From positions 1 to 6,235 of the forward strand of contig JAIDXA010000297.1 in the NCBI GenBank assembly GCA_029058705.1: 6,235 bases of DNA, read 5' to 3'. The notes beneath the pieces were generated by a model. That model ran no database searches and was not told where the DNA came from. It worked only from the letters and a program-made list of their open reading frames with translations. Position numbers and translations under genes: made by a program. Position 1 is the stretch's first letter, and each line of letters begins with the position of its first letter. Below, piece by piece: positions 5,728-6,235 of the stretch. This stretch comes from Paramuribaculum sp. (GTDB lineage: Bacteria; Bacteroidota; Bacteroidia; Bacteroidales; Muribaculaceae).

Positions 5728-6235
5728 ATGACCGAAAACCATAAAGCCGGATTCGTAAATATCGTAGGCAATCCCAATGTCGGAAAATCAACGCTGATGA
5801 ATGACCTCGTCGGCGAGAGAATAAGCATAATAACATCCAAGGCACAGACAACACGCCACCGCATAATGGGCATAGTCAACGCTCCCGATTACCAGATCGT
5901 GTTTTCCGACACTCCGGGTGTGCTGAAGCCTAAGTACAAGCTCCAGGAGAGCATGCTCGACTATTCCGAGGGCGCGCTGACCGATGCCGATGTTCTGCTC
6001 TATGTCACCGACGTTGTCGAAGATCCCACTAAAAATGCCGACTTCCTGGCGCGTGTCGCAAAAGAGACTGTTCCGGTTCTTCTGGTGATCAACAAGATCG
6101 ATCTTCTTCATGACCAGTCGCAACTCGAGGAGATTGTGGACAAATGGAAGGAACTCCTTCCCTCAGCCGAAATCTTTCCGACATCGGCGCTTGAACATTT
6201 CAACGTGAAAGCCATTATGGACCGTATTCTTGAAC
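5728..6235 (+). CDS. era: GTPase Era, 5' part (cut by window end)
   Basis: Era is an essential GTPase that binds the 3' end of 16S rRNA during 30S subunit maturation. The first 169 codons are seen and remain open to the window edge; the C-terminal KH RNA-binding domain would lie beyond it (full Era is about 295-300 residues). The GTPase motifs are complete: G1 GNPNVGKST (14-22), G2 threonines T41/T42 in the switch (TTRHRIMGI), G3 DTPG (61-64), G4 NKID (122-125), and G5 SAL (153-155). The short N-terminus before G1 and the PKYKLQ segment after DTPG favour Era over the two-domain GTPase Der. The ATG at 5728 is chosen because it gives the normal short Era N-terminus. No clear TAnnTTTG was found in the 47 bases between the fabH terminator and the start, so its promoter is uncertain. 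Confidence 0.95.
   Translation, partial: MTENHKAGFVNIVGNPNVGKSTLMNDLVGERISIITSKAQTTRHRIMGIVNAPDYQIVFSDTPGVLKPKYKLQESMLDYSEGALTDADVLLYVTDVVEDPTKNADFLARVAKETVPVLLVINKIDLLHDQSQLEEIVDKWKELLPSAEIFPTSALEHFNVKAIMDRILE

Noticed and set aside
1..6235. CRISPR array, tRNA/rRNA genes, transposase, integrase or phage genes, defence system
   Set aside because: No regularly spaced repeats, transposase or integrase motifs, or RNA gene signatures were seen. The window reads as conserved housekeeping sequence.

Overview
The window looks like chromosomal core sequence from a gut-type anaerobe of the order Bacteroidales, with Muribaculaceae as my best guess at family. Three things point there. The proteins read like Bacteroides-type homologues, as far as I recall those families. 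The promoter-like sites fit the Bacteroidetes -7 element TAnnTTTG (for example TAACTTTG at 3558-3565). Start codons are preceded by A-rich leaders rather than Shine-Dalgarno sequences. The family-level placement is inference from memory and was not tested by a search.

Layout, all genes on the + strand: (1) 1-552, the 3' part of frdB/sdhB, the iron-sulfur subunit of fumarate reductase/succinate dehydrogenase, closed by a strong terminator at 578-613. (2) A gap of 616 bases (553-1168) holding no gene I can recognise. It contains a run of weak, coding-like small ORFs, a hairpin, and the probable fprA promoter with a palindrome lying against its -7 element. (3) 1169-2347 fprA, a flavo-diiron protein with all metal ligands present, followed after 33 bases by mdh (2381-3379, malate dehydrogenase), which ends in a 12-bp perfect terminator stem. 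(4) A promoter at about 3534-3565 and then the cluster DUF177/YceD-like gene (GTG start, 3594-4190) - rpmF (4263-4448) - fabH (4589-5572), ended by a terminator at 5640-5680. (5) 5728-6235, the first 169 codons of era, cut by the window end.

How they work together: frdB and mdh belong to the reductive malate-fumarate-succinate branch that many Bacteroidales use as an electron sink. FprA between them would remove oxygen or nitric oxide, which would otherwise damage the iron-sulfur enzymes. The second half is a translation, ribosome and membrane-lipid cluster: an rRNA-linked protein, ribosomal protein L32, the fatty-acid initiation enzyme, and the Era GTPase of 30S assembly.

I did not find a new multi-gene system. 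The most interesting items are small: the palindrome at the fprA promoter, and the coding-like stretch at 623-1100, which could be a decayed or frameshifted small gene.
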